DNA of 64,000 bases from Lepidostoma basale (Eukaryota; Arthropoda; Insecta; Trichoptera; Lepidostomatidae), in assembly GCA_022606425.2 (NCBI GenBank), contig JAHDVF020000880.1, forward strand, positions 1,240,001-1,304,000, given 5' to 3'. Below are positions 11,961 to 23,852 of the stretch, piece by piece; the stretch's first letter is position 1; each line of letters starts with the position of its first letter. Under the pieces are notes generated by a model. It saw only the letters and a program-made list of their open reading frames with translations, was not told the origin of the DNA and searched no databases. Made by a program: the position numbers and the translations under genes.

Positions 11961-14395
11961 ATTCCACAGTGCTAACACCTTAAGTTTATCAGCATCAAGT
12001 TCATTAACACCTTAGAAATATCATTAAAAAATACTCACATTAAAGAAAATATAATATATTAATTAGTGAACTTGCTCAAACTTGGATAAATAATTTATAA
12101 ACTTGCAATTTATTTAATTTTACCATTACCTTAAGTTCAATATTGTGACAGTTTAGGGAAGTAGGTACTGAATATTATGATGGTGAACATGTACACATAC
12201 ACTTGATAACCAAAAAATATCACGTGTCAAAACGTATTTTGGGGGTTATGCTGTTATAACGGGTACCGCGTTTCTAGCATAGATTTATTAGCACCGCGTA
12301 TGCAGTGTATCCGTTCGCCACGAATAAATCTTTATCTTGCCAAGTTGTCCCTGGACTTACTAACGCGCGTACAACCATGGCAGCTCTTCAGTCGGTAAAG
12401 TCTCCATGGGTTCCAACCAGTTGAGGCATCTATAAATTCTCTTCAATTCGTCCAGTCTTTTTGCTTCGGGTGCACGCTGTAGTAGTGAGATAGAGTTTAT
12501 TTAACTGTTGGATATGCTCCATGAAATTCTTGCACATTCCATCACAAATAAATAAAAATAAGACACCCTGATGTTGAACAATGATAGTGGTTTCTACGAC
12601 GTAATCCGTTATCGTAAGTTATTAATTTGTGTAAATAATTTTGTTTTATTACAGTGTTTCCATCTTCCCTTCTTCTCATTTTCTTTAGGTACGCAAACCT
12701 AAAGCGAATTATCCCACGCGGACCCTGTTCTTCGGTACTGCACTAATTCGTCCGCAGGGATCATGCTGTATGGCTTGAAACATCATAATTCTGAGATAAA
12801 AAACTATACTACAATATGTCGGACGGCATAAAACTTTTGACAATATACGAAGAATTCCATTCTTGTCTTTCTATACCGGTATCTTAATATACCATTCATT
12901 TTATTGTATAAAACTTTAATTGTATAAAAAAATATCGTTGAATTTTAAATATTACTCTTGGTTATTCAAGTTATTTGATTAAAATTCATTTTATTAAACG
13001 AATTTGTTTTTAAAATTTTATTATTTAATTTTTTTATCTGGAATAACAGACAGCGATTTAATAAATACACAAATAAGCAATACAGGATGGACCAATTACA
13101 TTCTACCTTGTATATTGTGCATATATATGGTGAAAAATATATACGTACACATACCCACAAGTACACATGCACACATAAATACGTATACGTACATTTGTAA
13201 TTATATTTATATCAAAAGTAATAATTATTAATTTGAAAATAACCAATCCAAAGTTATCGAAGATTAAAGCGTTTATACTGAGGAATCCTATTTTTATAAC
13301 CTTGAACTTAAGTAACAATATTGTTTTTGTTTCACTTTTATTTATTAAGTATTTTTATGTAATTTCATCCTCAGGTGTAAATATATTATATAATTTACAG
13401 TGTGTATATTATATTTTAAGGTTAATCGAAAATTAAATACAAGGTGCAAATTACACCGGAAGAATTCTCAAACCTTTCCTTTTTCATTTGATTTAGTTTA
13501 ATTTATTTATTTAAACATATCAAAAGCATCACAGATCTACATTCCAATACACCAATGATACGTAATATTACTGACAAAAAGTTTATGATACAATAATAAA
13601 TAACACATAATGAAATGATATGATGACAATTGTAACAATGACATAGACAGCGCCTCCCTCATATTTGAAATCTTTTAAATCTAAAATTAATTATTGATTT
13701 AATCATTAAAAATCTCTTATTTCACATGTTTATCTTTTGGTTCCGAGGAGTATTAGCAGTTCGCTGCCATATTTTGGTCCTACACAAGTCCGAATTTCTA
13801 AGACTTGCAGGATTAATAAAAAATAATATTTAACAATAATTGTATTTATTGTCTAGTGGAAATAATAAAATAGTAATTTTTCGATTAATTTAATATTTTA
13901 TAAAACTAAAACAAATGATTGAATATTGTTGGAAGGTAAAGTACTGGAATTGTGCTGGCTTTTAAATATGTAACGCAAAATTTGTATAATTCATAAATAT
14001 TTACATAATTTCTGTTTTAAGATTTCAAACATTTTAAAACCAAGGTTTTTGATATTAATTGTCTATAATTTGAATGGTTTTATACAATTTTATAAATATT
14101 AAAAAAAAAATCATGTAAAATTAATAATAAGAAAAATCAGTATTACATTCGTTAACGTATCTACGTTAACAATTTAATAACTGTGCTTAAAAAATTTGCT
14201 AAATTTCAGGCTTACCCAATATGGAATTCCTAAATTATTTTTAAATTATCCCTCTTTTTTACTTCATTTTCCAAGGTTCTGTAACTTAATTATCGGGAGA
14301 ACGATAAAATACTAAGGAGTTTAAAAAAATAGTATTAAAATTCGTATAAATTAAAAAATTTCAATATCTTTAATAAGAATAACAAAACGATTATT
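11961..14395. other. Long stretch without a recognised gene
   Basis: Contains a GC-richer piece at 12240-12520. On its minus strand is a short frame (AKRLDELKRIYRCLNWLEPM), perhaps a retroelement relic. An ACAC/ACGT-rich low-complexity patch lies at 13120-13200. The rest is AT-rich with short chance frames. Confidence 0.35.
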
Positions 14396-14586
14396 CAAGA
14401 ATCAAATGTATCTCAATAGAGACGAAGATGCAAATTGGAAACAGAATATTGTTGATCAAGGTGTTAACAAGACTTATGACCTGTCATTGGTTGGGTTAAG
14501 CGTACGCTTTATGTAATAGAACATTCCCCATTCCACATTATTTTTTTTATGACCACCATGTCCGACAAATTTTTGGAAGTTGTATA

Positions 14587-15903
14587 CGCTGTCTGTTCAA
14601 AAAGTATCGCGAATTTTATATTTTTTCAAAAAGTATTTATTTATTCATGAATATCTATTTTGTCCCCTTCAAAGTAATTCCCCTCGGATATAATACATTT
14701 ATGCCAACGTTTTTTCCAATCCTCGAAGCACTTAAAAAAATCATTTTTTGTGATCTTGTTCAGCTCCTCCTTCGATGCCGTCTTTATCTCCTCAATCGTG
14801 GCGTAGCGTCGTCCTTTCATGGGCCTCTTCAGTTTTGGAAACAGGAAAAAGTCACAGGGGGCCAGGTCTGGGGAATACGGTGGCTGCGGCACCATTACTG
14901 TGTTGTTTTTGGCCAAATATTCGCGCACAAGCAACGATGTGTGAGCAGGGGCGTTATCATGGTGCAAAAGCCAGTTTTTGTTCTTCCACAAATCCGGGCG
15001 TTTCTGGCGGATTGCTTCGCGCAAATTGCGCATAACTTGCAGGTAATATTCCTTATTGACCGTACTACCCTGTGGCAAGAACTCATGATGCACCACGCCC
15101 CTGCAATCGAAGAAAACTGTGAGCAAAACCTTCACGTTCGACCGAACTTGGCGCGCTTTTTTTGGTCTTGGCTCATGCGGCAGCTTCCATTGGGATGATT
15201 GAGCTTTGGTTTCCACGTCATAACCATAAACCCATGATTCGTCACCAGTTATGACCCTCTGGAGCACATTTGGGTCGTCACGGACCGAGTCCAACATCTC
15301 CTGAGCAATGTTAACGCGATGCTGTTTTTGGTCGAAATTGAGCAATTTTGGCACGAATTTCGCGGCGACCCGACTCATGCCCAAATCATTGGTTAAAATC
15401 GAATGGCACGAGTCAATCGATATGTTTAGGTCCTCAGCAACTTCTCTAACGGTGATTCGACGACTGGCTAATACTATTTTCTTCACTTTATCAATGTTTT
15501 CGTCTGTTGTTGACGTGCTCGGGCGTCCGGCACGCTCTTCGTCGTTCATATCTTCTCGGCCCTCTGAGAACATTTTGTACCACCGATAAACGTTGTTTTG
15601 GTCCAAGGTAGCTTCACCATATGCCACAGTCAACATTCGAAATGCGTCCGCGCACTTTATTTTGTTTTTCACACAAAATTTGATACAGATTCTTTGATCC
15701 ATTTTTTGGAATAGGCAAAAATCGAAGACGAGCCAAAACACATCCAAGCAAAACAGCTGTCAAAAGTTAACTAAACATTCAAAATGGCCGACCTTGTCAG
15801 CATAAGTAAGGGACATATATACCAACATAACGCTACAAAAAAATCAAAAATCAAATATACGTAGCCAGCGGAAATTCAAAATTCGCGATACTTTTTGAAC
15901 ATG
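14587..15903 (-). mobile_element. Full-length mariner element, nested in M1
   Basis: 1317 bp between TA dinucleotides. Both ends share a perfect 24-bp repeat starting TGTTCAAAAAGTATCGCG (14594-14617 and, inverted, 15878-15901). The left end has five bases more outside the repeat than the right. Length, TA target and single transposase frame fit the mariner family. The host M1 copy shows it is the younger insertion. Confidence 0.9.
14641..15702 (-). CDS. Mariner transposase, apparently intact
   Basis: Cut-and-paste DNA transposase that would bind the element's terminal repeats and insert at TA in the nucleus. I chose the Met beginning MDQRICIKFC (353 residues), close to the usual mariner length; the frame extends 15 codons upstream. 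The N-terminal half is the helix-turn-helix DNA-binding region, with REVAEDLNIS near residues 86-95. The catalytic triad is D154 (TGDESWVYGYD), D249 (HHDNAPAH) and D284 (YSPDLAPCDFF). The last spacing is 34 residues, the D,D34D signature. There is no internal stop or frameshift, so it could be recently active. Subfamily not assigned. Confidence 0.93.
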   Translation of the reverse strand: MDQRICIKFCVKNKIKCADAFRMLTVAYGEATLDQNNVYRWYKMFSEGREDMNDEERAGRPSTSTTDENIDKVKKIVLASRRITVREVAEDLNISIDSCHSILTNDLGMSRVAAKFVPKLLNFDQKQHRVNIAQEMLDSVRDDPNVLQRVITGDESWVYGYDVETKAQSSQWKLPHEPRPKKARQVRSNVKVLLTVFFDCRGVVHHEFLPQGSTVNKEYYLQVMRNLREAIRQKRPDLWKNKNWLLHHDNAPAHTSLLVREYLAKNNTVMVPQPPYSPDLAPCDFFLFPKLKRPMKGRRYATIEEIKTASKEELNKITKNDFFKCFEDWKKRWHKCIISEGNYFEGDKIDIHE

Positions 15904-16127
15904 TATATGTTAATCTGTATATGTTATCTGCAACACCACCCTTTGCATGGTAGTATATTCAATCTACACAATAACGCCATCTATGAAGATTGTATTTTAA
16001 GCATTAAGCAGAAGATTTTTTAATGCAATGTTAAAGGCTACCGCCATTTACCGCATTGCTAGAAACCGCCTGGAGATGTCACTTCAATCTATATGCTATA
16101 ATTTTGACCAGTTTTTGGTTTTAACAA

Positions 16128-16275
16128 CATTTTGAATGTAGACGAACAACTGGATTTCACCCATTGAACGTATTGAGATAAAATTAATTTTTGAATTTAT
16201 AGCCCGCAATGGGTGAAATCCAGTTGTTCGTCTACAAGTATTTGTATACATTCAAAATGTTGTTAAAAACTATTA
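16128..16275. repeat. Small foldback MITE
   Basis: Inverted arms about 16128-16166 and 16208-16272, both reading outward from CAATGGGTGAAATCCAGTTG toward a TTGAATG end. The right arm carries an extra short segment. Related end words (ACAAATACTGGATTTAACCC) occur at 27.9 and 49.7 kb. Confidence 0.7.
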
Positions 16276-16423
16276 TTAATATTAATTCCATTAACTTTTC
16301 AATGAAGCTTATAGGATCGCTACCTCGTTTAATTACGTTTAATAAGTTGAACATTACCCGGCGATATTCCAGTGCGCTAATAGTGCGGTAACATATTCAA
16401 CATTTCAAGTTCTTCCTTTCCAG

Positions 16424-16520
16424 GTATTTCTCTGGTTCTGATTCCGGCAACTGAGGAGCAGCTGATAAGCGACGACGCCCGGTTACAGATCCTCTGCTCA
16501 GATTTCGCAGAACATCCGAG
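16424..16520 (+). CDS. Internal exon of an unidentified host gene (exon a)
   Basis: Acceptor: a pyrimidine-rich run ending TTCCTTTCCAG at 16423. Donor: GAG then GTAAGT at 16521. The 97-nt segment is open in one frame only, with 2 nt before and 2 nt after 31 codons. It reads ISLVLIPATEEQLISDD, then ARLQILCSDFAEHP. The trailing AG joins the first A of the exon at 25349 to make an Arg codon, so phases agree. It is clearly richer in G+C than its surroundings. I do not recognise the protein; the Cys in a beta-strand-like LQILCSD would suit an extracellular domain. Confidence 0.75.
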
Positions 16521-17270
16521 GTAAGTACTTATCTGCCAAAGTTGCTCTAACAAAACCAAGTTACGAGAGGCTTTACACGTATATGAAATATTATAACAGA
16601 TAAGACATTAGGAATACTCGTAACTTTGAATGTGCTAAAAACGATAGAATCTCAATATTATTTGTGAAATCCTTATCTTACGCAAAGTCACGTTATTTAA
16701 GTGTTTATCACAAGCTTGTATATACATTTATATTGAAATATGAACATACTGGTGATTACTTCTTAAACCACACTTATCACTATTATAATAATATATACGA
16801 TACTTCGCGCGCTTCATAGTAAACTGACCGATTATGGTTTAGGTCATAATTGAGTTAACATTAGACAGGGTCTTGTGTTAACGCTATCCATCGTTTCGCG
16901 TTAAAATTAAGTCAAAATTCCGCCAATTGACCTCCATTACACTATATCTCTTTTTTTCATTTGTACGTGTTTTTCGACTGTTTTTGTTAAAACACCGACT
17001 CATGTCAGATTGAGCAAAAGTTGCTTTTTTTTATTTAAGCCAGTATTCTATTAAGCGTGGGACTTGTATATTTCTGTTTAAATCATTTATTGACAATCAA
17101 TACAATACAATATTACATATTACAATACAATATTGATTTAAAAGTCTGTTTTCTAGATTTTTTTTTACAATCTATAGGAATGATATGTTTCGCCTATCTA
17201 AGACATTATCAAACGTTGCATTAATTGTAATAAAACTTCTATAAAACAGACGTTTTCATTCGTGCGAATG
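16521..17270. other. Intronic sequence with an FB2 remnant
   Basis: Interpreted as intron. About 17145-17260 resembles FB2 (a TTCTAGA run, then CGCCTATCTAAGACATTATC). Confidence 0.45.
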
Positions 17271-17274
17271 ATGG

Positions 17275-17775
17275 TGTTTTGAACAAAATGATGAAAGGAT
17301 CATTCAGATGGTTTGGACACATAAAAAAAATGAATGAAGTAAAAATGGTAAAAAAAAGTATAGGTTAACGATGTAAATAGAGAAAGACCGAGGAAAACGA
17401 GGCAGATCAAATAAATCTAATATTCTTAGAAAATTGAAAAACTTTGTTTAATCCACTATTTAATAAAAAAATATTTAAAAAACACGACATGTTTCGGATA
17501 TTACTATGATTTATATTTACCACACAAAACTATATACTATGGTATCTCATAGTATATTACTAAGGAATTCCACAGTGTTAATTCCTTTGCGTTCAATAAG
17601 TTAAATAAAATATTGAATGTCGGCCACGTGAAGAGTCAGAGAAATCGACGCGCGTGAATGACACGATGTATGAATGTTGAGGAAGTGAGAAAATTATGTT
17701 AGAAAAGACAATTATCTAGAACCATTCTTTCTGCCTACCACTTCAGCGAGACGGCGTGATGGTAAGCTAGTTAGT
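17275..17775 (+). pseudogene. LINE-A 3' end interrupted by element HH-a
   Basis: The coding tail (MKGSFRWFGHIKKMNE-like) is cut at about 17424. The LINE-A 3' end resumes at 17607 with ATTGAATGTCGGCCACGTGA and closes on GGCGTGATGG plus a TAG-rich tail. AAATAAA..AATATT words on both sides look like a 12-16 bp target-site duplication of the inserted element. Confidence 0.75.
17425..17606 (-). mobile_element. HH-a short element, nested in LINE-A
   Basis: In minus orientation it starts AACTTATTGAACGC and ends TCAATTTTCTAAG, the same ends as the 461-bp copy at 36.1 kb. It is internally deleted: only the 3' half of the hammerhead-like motif (CCGAAACATGTCGTGT) remains. Confidence 0.65.
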
Positions 17776-18239
17776 TATAACTTCACGAATGAAATAAATA
17801 CTAATTAAGTATAGTAAGAATATTCGGTTCTACCAAATCTTAGTTTGAAATTCTTCACACGTTTCCATTACTTAATACTTGAACTTGTACATAAATTAAA
17901 TAACTAAAGTTAATTTCATGAAACGACATTATATTAAAACTGTACGCGTATTTATACAAAGAGTCCTGGAACACATTAAAATACATTGTTTACTTTCATT
18001 CGTTTTGTTCATTATAAATAATGTATTATTTGCATGTGAAATTTAACCTGGATGAGGAGAGCTCACGAAACCGTCACACGCTTTGTGGTTTCCTTCTATA
18101 CGGGAATTTTCTCATATAATGTGTTCACCTGAATAACGATTATATTACACAATAACCTCGAAAAACCCTCGAATTCGCAGAGCTAATTTTAGTAAGTAAA
18201 TAGGATGAATACGTAAAAATGTTTAACTAGGGTGCAAGC
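17776..18239. other. Intronic, nothing recognised
   Basis: AT-rich sequence without a recognisable element. Confidence 0.4.
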
Positions 18240-19493
18240 AAGTACTAACATAATATTTATTATTTCTTATATATGGATGTAAAGCTTGGAGCTACCAAAA
18301 ATAATGATTAAAGTAGAATAAATGCAGTAAAAATGAGACCATTAAAATCAATGTGCGGGAAAACGATATATGATATTTTATTCTTACTTTCGATGCTGGT
18401 AATATGAAGATATTGAAATATAAGGGTAAACATGATTCCGGGAAACATGTTTACAAGAAGTGGACAAATGGAGAAAAATATCGAAAAAATGGTCGGCGCT
18501 GGGAACAAAATTAATTTTCCTATGGCCATACAACTCTTGAAGAGTTTTAGCCTCCTTGATGATTTATCGCCAAGCTCCTCAATCCTGTGCCTTTTGCTCC
18601 CAGCAGTCCGATTCGCCCAACCGAGCCAGGTCAGCCAGAAAATTGTCCATTAGGCGCTGTCTAGGCCTTCCTAGAAGTCTTACTCCAGTCGGTCTAGACG
18701 CGTACAGGGTCTCGATTGCTCTGGTCTCTTCGGTTCGGCATACGTGTCCAATCCATGCTAGGCGACTGGCTCTCACGGTGCTCGTTATAGGGGCTGCTGA
18801 GTCATCGCACGGATCTCTTGGCTGGTTCTATGCCTCCAAGTTCCCGCTGCTACACCAGGTCTGGGTCCCAGGATAATTTTTAGTATTGTATTCTCAAACC
18901 AGTAGATCCGTTGTTGTTTTTTTTTAGTCATTGTCCATGACTCAAAACCATATGTCACCACTGGCTTGATGATGGTGTTATATATACGCAGAACAAAATT
19001 AATGGCGCTCTTTTAAAGTCATCATTTCAAATAGAAATATATAAAAAAAAATAGAAGTAAATAATGAAGTTCTAGTGCCAACCCTTATGTATTGAAGTGA
19101 AGCTTGGAGCTGGCAAAATAATATGAAAGTAGGATAAATGCCGTAGAATGTGCGGGAAAACGATATATGATAAATTACCGAACGTGCATCATAAGTAAAA
19201 TAAAAAAAATATGCCTGAGATGGTTTGGATACATGAAACGAATGGACGAGAGAATAATGCTTCAAATATTGTATACAAGCAGTGTGAGTGGAAAGAGAAG
19301 CCGTAGAAGACCAAGAAAAGCATGGCATAACCAAATTAATCAAATACTAAAAGGCGGCCACATTCGAAGTCTGTTAAATCGACGAGTGTGCATTTTACGA
19401 TGTATGATTGGTGAGGAACCTAGAGAGGTATGTCAGGATAGAGAATTACGGCGGTCTATCCTCTCAGCGTATCCCCTCGGAGAAACTGCTTAA
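18240..19493 (+). pseudogene. LINE-A copy interrupted by LINE-F
   Basis: Reverse-transcriptase C-terminal region. GNMFTRSGQMEKNIEKMVGA and GNKIN lie before the insertion and GNKINGAL after it. The tail follows: ISKIKKICLRWFGYMKRMDE, GRRPRKAWHNQINQIL, ending LSAYPLGETA at 19493. Several frameshifts. The duplicated words GAACAAAATTAAT (18503-18515 and 18991-19003) bracket the inserted LINE-F. The part before 18424 seems a scrambled duplicate of the tail. Confidence 0.8.
18516..18990 (-). pseudogene. LINE-F 3' fragment nested in LINE-A
   Basis: Minus-strand reverse-transcriptase tail. IYNTIIKPVVTYGFESW lies near its 5' side, then RASRLAWIGHVCRTEETRAI, RPTGVRLLGRPRQR and a C-terminal LARLGESDCW. 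The frame is broken. A clean 13-bp target-site duplication shows it inserted by target-primed reverse transcription after LINE-A was in place. Confidence 0.8.
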
Positions 19494-19544
19494 CAATAAT
19501 ATAGTTCGTTTCATGAACAATGATGACATGTTATTCTCGAATAT

Positions 19545-19690
19545 ACGGATGAAAACGTCTGTTTTTTTTAGAAGTTTTATTACATTTTATTGGAATGATA
19601 TATTTCGTCTTGTTAAGGCACTATCAAATGTTTAACATTAATTTGATGCATTAGCAAGGCGTAACCTGTCATTAAATAAAATAGACGTTT
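19545..19690. repeat. FB2 fragment
   Basis: Matches one FB2 arm: GGATGAAAACGTCTG, TTAGAAGTTTTATTAC, then the AAGGCACTATCAAATG end. Confidence 0.45.
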
Positions 19691-19779
19691 CATTCGTATT
19701 AATTACTGAAATAATAAATACCCTAATACGTATAATTTTATTAAATTATAATATTGTAATTTAATATTAGTACTTGTAA

Positions 19780-20035
19780 CAAATAGCCCAGGTTAATTTT
19801 TTAATCTTAATTATTGTATCGAATTTTAAATGCGTTTTTTATATTAGTCTTTCATTGTTTAGTTTTTATTATATTTTTACACCTGAAGATGGAGGTACTC
19901 TCCGAAACATGTCGTGTTTTTTAAATATTTTTTGATATTTTGTCGATTAAATAAAGTTATTTTCAATTTACAAAGTATATTACTATGGAATTCCACAGTG
20001 TTAATGCCTTAAGTGTTCAATAAGTTTAATATTAT
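19780..20035 (+). mobile_element. HH-a related element joined to an inverted HH-a end
   Basis: Shares the region around the hammerhead-like motif with the 36.1-kb copy. Downstream it carries the HH-a 5' end in opposite orientation (AACTTATTGAACACTTAAGG on the minus strand, about 19990-20030). The structure therefore looks like two copies joined head to tail in inverted fashion. Confidence 0.55.
19879..19917 (+). ncRNA. Hammerhead-ribozyme-like motif (HH-a type)
   Basis: In order: helix I strand ACAC, core CTGAAGA, one extra T, helix II GGAG/CTCC with loop GTACT, GAAAC, a two-base loop, GTC as the expected cleavage triplet, then GTGT pairing with ACAC. Short helix III (AC/GT) and open helix I fit a type I hammerhead. 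The extra base before helix II is not in canonical hammerheads, so activity is uncertain. Confidence 0.45.
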
Positions 20036-20889
20036 ATATAATGCAAAATCAGCTCAAATTGTAATTTTCTTTTTGATTTACAAATTTTGTTAACAATTGT
20101 ATAAAGCAATACCCTATATTCTCATTTTGTTTAAACTGATGGTTACATTATTTTTAATTATTGCATCCAAAGAATAAATCAAAGAATCTTTTGGGCAATG
20201 TATTCCGAATCCAAATTTTGTTTTACTCACGGATTTTTGTCGTCTAATCTGTTATTTCAACGGCAATATCTTAGTACATAACTCATTCCAGCTGGTCTTA
20301 CTATTGCGCTTAGTGATCGCATCATTCGTGTGGTTAGAGTTGCGATGTAGATCGCATATAAAATATGCATTTTGAATATCTCTCAAGTTCTTCTATCCTG
20401 GTCAATGAATGGCAAAGAGAGAGCAGTAATCCACAGAGAGTTACTCCAGGTCTGGCAATTACATTAAGAGTCTGTACTTTTATCCGGATACAGGTCTCTC
20501 GAGTGCTTACGAGCTTGTTGTGATGAATAATAAAAATTAAACGTGAGTAAGAATAATAGAATTTTGTAGTTTTTACAGTTTACACCAAAAATATACAATG
20601 TTGTAAATCTACTCTATGAAATATTCATTCATTTTCTATTTGAATGTAAAGAAAGCTATATTTATGTATAAAAATAATTAAAATTAAATGAGATCGTAAC
20701 GCAGACATAATAAAAACTTGCGAAACAGAAGATAACGTTCTGGAGGGACCATGTAGCCAGAATGGATAGGGATATACAGCCGCTTACGAAAGTCTACCTG
20801 TAATCCCATCTAAGAGATGGAAGGACAGCTGGGCCCCATCATCCCAGGATATATGATTTCTGTGTCACATATCGTCAGATTTATTAAAA
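20036..20889. other. Intronic, no gene recognised
   Basis: AT-rich. Around 20700-20890 there may be badly decayed reverse-transcriptase sequence leading into the RTE-like fragment, but I could not align it. Confidence 0.35.
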
Positions 20890-21975
20890 TATACAAGTCT
20901 GGTGTACAAGTTACAGGTCACCCAGCGTGCCGTGGTAAGAGCCATGTTTGGAATTATCTTGAGGAAAAGAATTCTTATCAAATTTATTCGACAACAAACC
21001 AAGGTGAGTGAGGTTGCTCTGAGGATAAGCGGGCTGAAGTGGCGGTGGGCTTGCCATTTTTTATTGTTAGAGGACAGACATCCAATGGGCAAGACGGGTT
21101 CTGGAATTAGTTAGAAAGTTTCAATCCTGGGATTGGTTTGCAGCAATTTCTTCAATTCTTCTCTTCCATTCTTCCCTGTCTTGTGCGGCTCTTTTGAAAT
21201 CTGCATATGATGAGCAGCGCACGTCAACCAACAGGTCCTCCAGGTATTCTCGGCGTGGGCGTCCCCTAGAGTTTTTCCCCTCGGTCATACTCTCCATTAT
21301 GGCATGCAAGAGACCTTCTTGACGTATTACATGGCCGAACATCTGAGCATATACCTTCCTCCTTCGATTCTTTGAAGAACCTCCTCATTTGTGATGTGGA
21401 AATTGTCTCTCCAGGAAATTCCTAATAGTCTTCTAATGGACCACATCTCAAAAGCCTCTAGTCTCCGTTTATCTCTTTCGGATAGGCACCATGTCTCGCA
21501 GCGGTACATCAATATACTCCATACATAGGTCTTGATGAGGAGTATTCTCAGTTTTATGTCTTTATTATTTGATTATATTATTTTCGACCTTTTATTAAAT
21601 GCAAGCTTAGCCTTATGTATACGGCTGTCGACCTCGCTCTTAGACCGACCGTCCCATGTTATTTAGCTCCCGAGGTAGACAAACTCCTTGGTGTTCTTTA
21701 GTGGAACTCCTGACATCACTACTCTCATCTGATGTTGCGTTCGGCCTACAGTCAGCAGCTTTGTTTTGTCTTTATTTTATATTGATGTTGTAGTTCTGGA
21801 GTAGAGACTGCAAATGGGATTTCGTAGAGTTGGATATCTGTCTGTCCGCAGGTAAGGATTGCTTGACCTAGATGGATGAGAGTTGCGATGGATTATATAT
21901 AATGCGATAGATAGTGCAGTGGCGTACTTTGTGAGAGTCCTACGCTCAGCATGAGACTATAGACGGCTGATTAGT
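20890..21975 (+). pseudogene. RTE-like 3' end interrupted by LINE-B
   Basis: Frame VYKLQVTQRAVVRAMFG, RQQTKVSEVALRISGLKW matches the intact copy at 53.4 kb. It is cut after GTTCTGGA (21098-21105) and resumes after a second GTTCTGGA (21793-21800) with GTAGAGACTGC, matching the 53.6-kb copy. It ends near ACGGCTGAT at about 21970. Confidence 0.75.
21106..21792 (-). pseudogene. LINE-B fragment nested in the RTE-like copy
   Basis: Minus strand. From its 5' side: ITWDGRSKSEVDSRIHKAKL, LRILLIKTYVWSILMYRCE, RRLEAFEMWSIRRLLGISWR, then RGRPRREYLEDLLVDVRCSS and EIAANQSQD. A frameshift and a short deletion break it. The 8-bp direct repeat around it marks the insertion site. Confidence 0.8.
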
Positions 21976-22735
21976 TAGATGAATCATGTCACTCCTATCA
22001 AATATAATCATACTTCTATAGTTAAACTTCTCATTACATTTTACATTGAAAATTGTTTTAACGTTGATGCAAGAAGTATTTTTTAAATTAAATAAGTTAC
22101 AAGCGAATTTTATTTTCGGTCACCCTGTAATATATTAAGCACACATACACACAGCACTTTTATACTCTAATAGTCTACCTTTTTGGTATCAAATATCGCC
22201 CTAGCCCCCCGCTAATACAATCCGGAATCAGTGCTGCGTGATAACAGTGAGAGAATCTCTATTTGTTTTCACTTACGGGAATTGAGGCCGTCCGGGCCTC
22301 GTTGTTTTGTTTAAATAAGGTTAAATCGAATATTTTGTCGGATTTGTATCATCCTAATGCCTTAATTAAGCGCTACATAAATTCGGGATTACGTGAAAAC
22401 GTTGTTATTTTCATAGGATCACAAATAATTCGAATTACGTAACAAGCTATTTGAATCTCGAATGTCAGGATTTATGTATTTGATTTGATATTCTACGTTT
22501 TTTTATTCTTTATTTCTTTATTGGTTTCTTTAACATTTTAAAGCTTTTGTTTAGATCAAGGATATTACTATTTATTATTCAATATATTTAGATAGAATAC
22601 AATTTCTTTAAGCTGATAAGCGATTTAAACTCGAAATTCACATTATATTTATTTGATTTGATAATGCAGTATACTTTATTGTTTATTTCTTTATTGGTTT
22701 CTTTATTAATTTTTTTGCCGTTGTTTAGCTCAAAG
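21976..22735. other. Intronic, no gene recognised
   Basis: Has an ACAC-rich patch near 22140 and a GC-richer patch near 22200-22310 that may be single-copy, but no exon signals. Confidence 0.35.
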
Positions 22736-22737
22736 AT

Positions 22738-23465
22738 ATTCTTCTTTCGGTGCCGTGTCAGATCCCCCCAACTTTGGCGATCACTACAGCAAAAACATCT
22801 CTCTATTCTGTGCCTGAGTCAAATAATATAGACCTAAAACTGAGAATACTCCTCATCAAGACCTATGTATGGAGTGTCTTGATGTACGGCTGCGAGACAT
22901 GGTGCCTATCCGAAAGGGATAAGCGGAGACTAGAGGCTTTTGAGATGTGGTCCTATAGAAGACTCTTTGGAATTTCCTGGAGAGACCACATCACGAATGA
23001 GGAAGTTCTTCAAGGAATCGAAGGAGGAAGGCACCTGCTCAGGACCTTGTCCGAAAGGCGTGCAAGATGGATCGGCCATGTAATACGTCAAGAAGGTCTC
23101 TTGCATGCCATAATGGAGGGTATGATCGAGGGGACAAACTCTAGGGGACGCCCACGCCGAGAGTACCTGGAGGACCTGTTGGTGGACGTACGCTGCTCGT
23201 CATATGCAGATTTCAAAAGAGCCGCACAAGACAGGGAAAAATGGAAGAGAATAATGGAGGAAATTGCTGCAAACCAATCCCAGGATTGAAACCAGAGAAG
23301 AAGATTCTGTGCCACTTGGACAGGTTCTGAACTCTTGTTATTTCTGTCCATTCTTTGATGTTCTGCAGCCATGACAGCTGCCTTCTACCAACTCCCCGAA
23401 GTCCCTCCACTTTACCCATTAATATCAATCGAAGGAGGTGGAAATTTTCTCCCCTTAGCAAAGAT
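22738..23465 (-). pseudogene. LINE-C 3' end interrupted by LINE-B
   Basis: Minus-strand LINE-C: the distal part is 22738-22814 (GACACGGCACCGAAAG end) and the proximal part 23304-23465 (LRGENFHLLRLILMGKVEG, GVGRRQLSWLQNIKEW). The word ATTCTGTGCC is duplicated at 22805-22814 and 23304-23313, flanking the LINE-B insert. Confidence 0.8.
22815..23303 (+). pseudogene. LINE-B 3' end, 489 bp, open frame, nested in LINE-C
   Basis: 5'-truncated insertion with a 10-bp target-site duplication and a GAAGAAG tail. Its frame is open to the natural stop. It covers the C-terminal tail after the reverse-transcriptase domain: LRILLIKTYVWSVLMYGCE, RRLEAFEMWSYRRLFGISWR, RARWIGHVIRQEGLLHAIM, RGRPRREYLEDLLVDVRCSS, ending EIAANQSQD at 23289. 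It has no catalytic domain, so it is a dead-on-arrival copy, but a young one. Confidence 0.85.
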
Positions 23466-23483
23466 ATTGCAAATTATTATTAA

Positions 23484-23850
23484 ATGTATTATATTTCTGT
23501 CTCGAAAATAATGTTGTATAAATTTCAAAATATTTCACAAAGGTTAAAATGGGCTATATCAGTCTGCAAAATAAAAAATCTTAAAATATCCAGAGATCCT
23601 ACGACGTGTAAGCTGACTGTTAATGATATACTCGTACATGTGGAGCAAGTAATGAGCTACAGATTTTTGGGAGTAGAGATCTGCAGCAACGAAAACAAGT
23701 CAATAAAGCGTCTGCGTGTCGGGATGGCTGAAAAATCTGTTATGGAAGAATAAACCCATGCGTGTTGACACCAAGGTCAAAAACTATAAGACATGGGTGC
23801 GCCCTATCATGAGGTATGTAGAGACGCGGGATGACACTACCGAAAGGGTA
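23484..23850 (+). pseudogene. LINE-E reverse-transcriptase fragment
   Basis: Frames AISVCKIKNLKISRD, TCKLTVNDILVHVEQVMSYR, FLGVEICSNENKSIK, then after a frameshift NKPMRVDTKVKNYKTWVRPI read like the region downstream of the reverse-transcriptase YADD box. TACTCGTA near 23627 splits NDI from HVEQVM by six bases. It ends where SINE-2 begins. Confidence 0.7.
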
Positions 23851-23852
23851 GG

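Larger units (their letters stand above)
14396..16110 (+). mobile_element. MITE M1 copy interrupted by a mariner
   Basis: M1 sequence runs from TGTATCTCAATAGAGACGAA to TTGGAAGTTGTATA (14396-14586). It resumes after the mariner at TATATGTTAATCTG (15904 on), and continues to the GGCTACCGCC region near 16030-16110. The uninterrupted copy at 7.4-7.7 kb lacks the mariner. Confidence 0.75.
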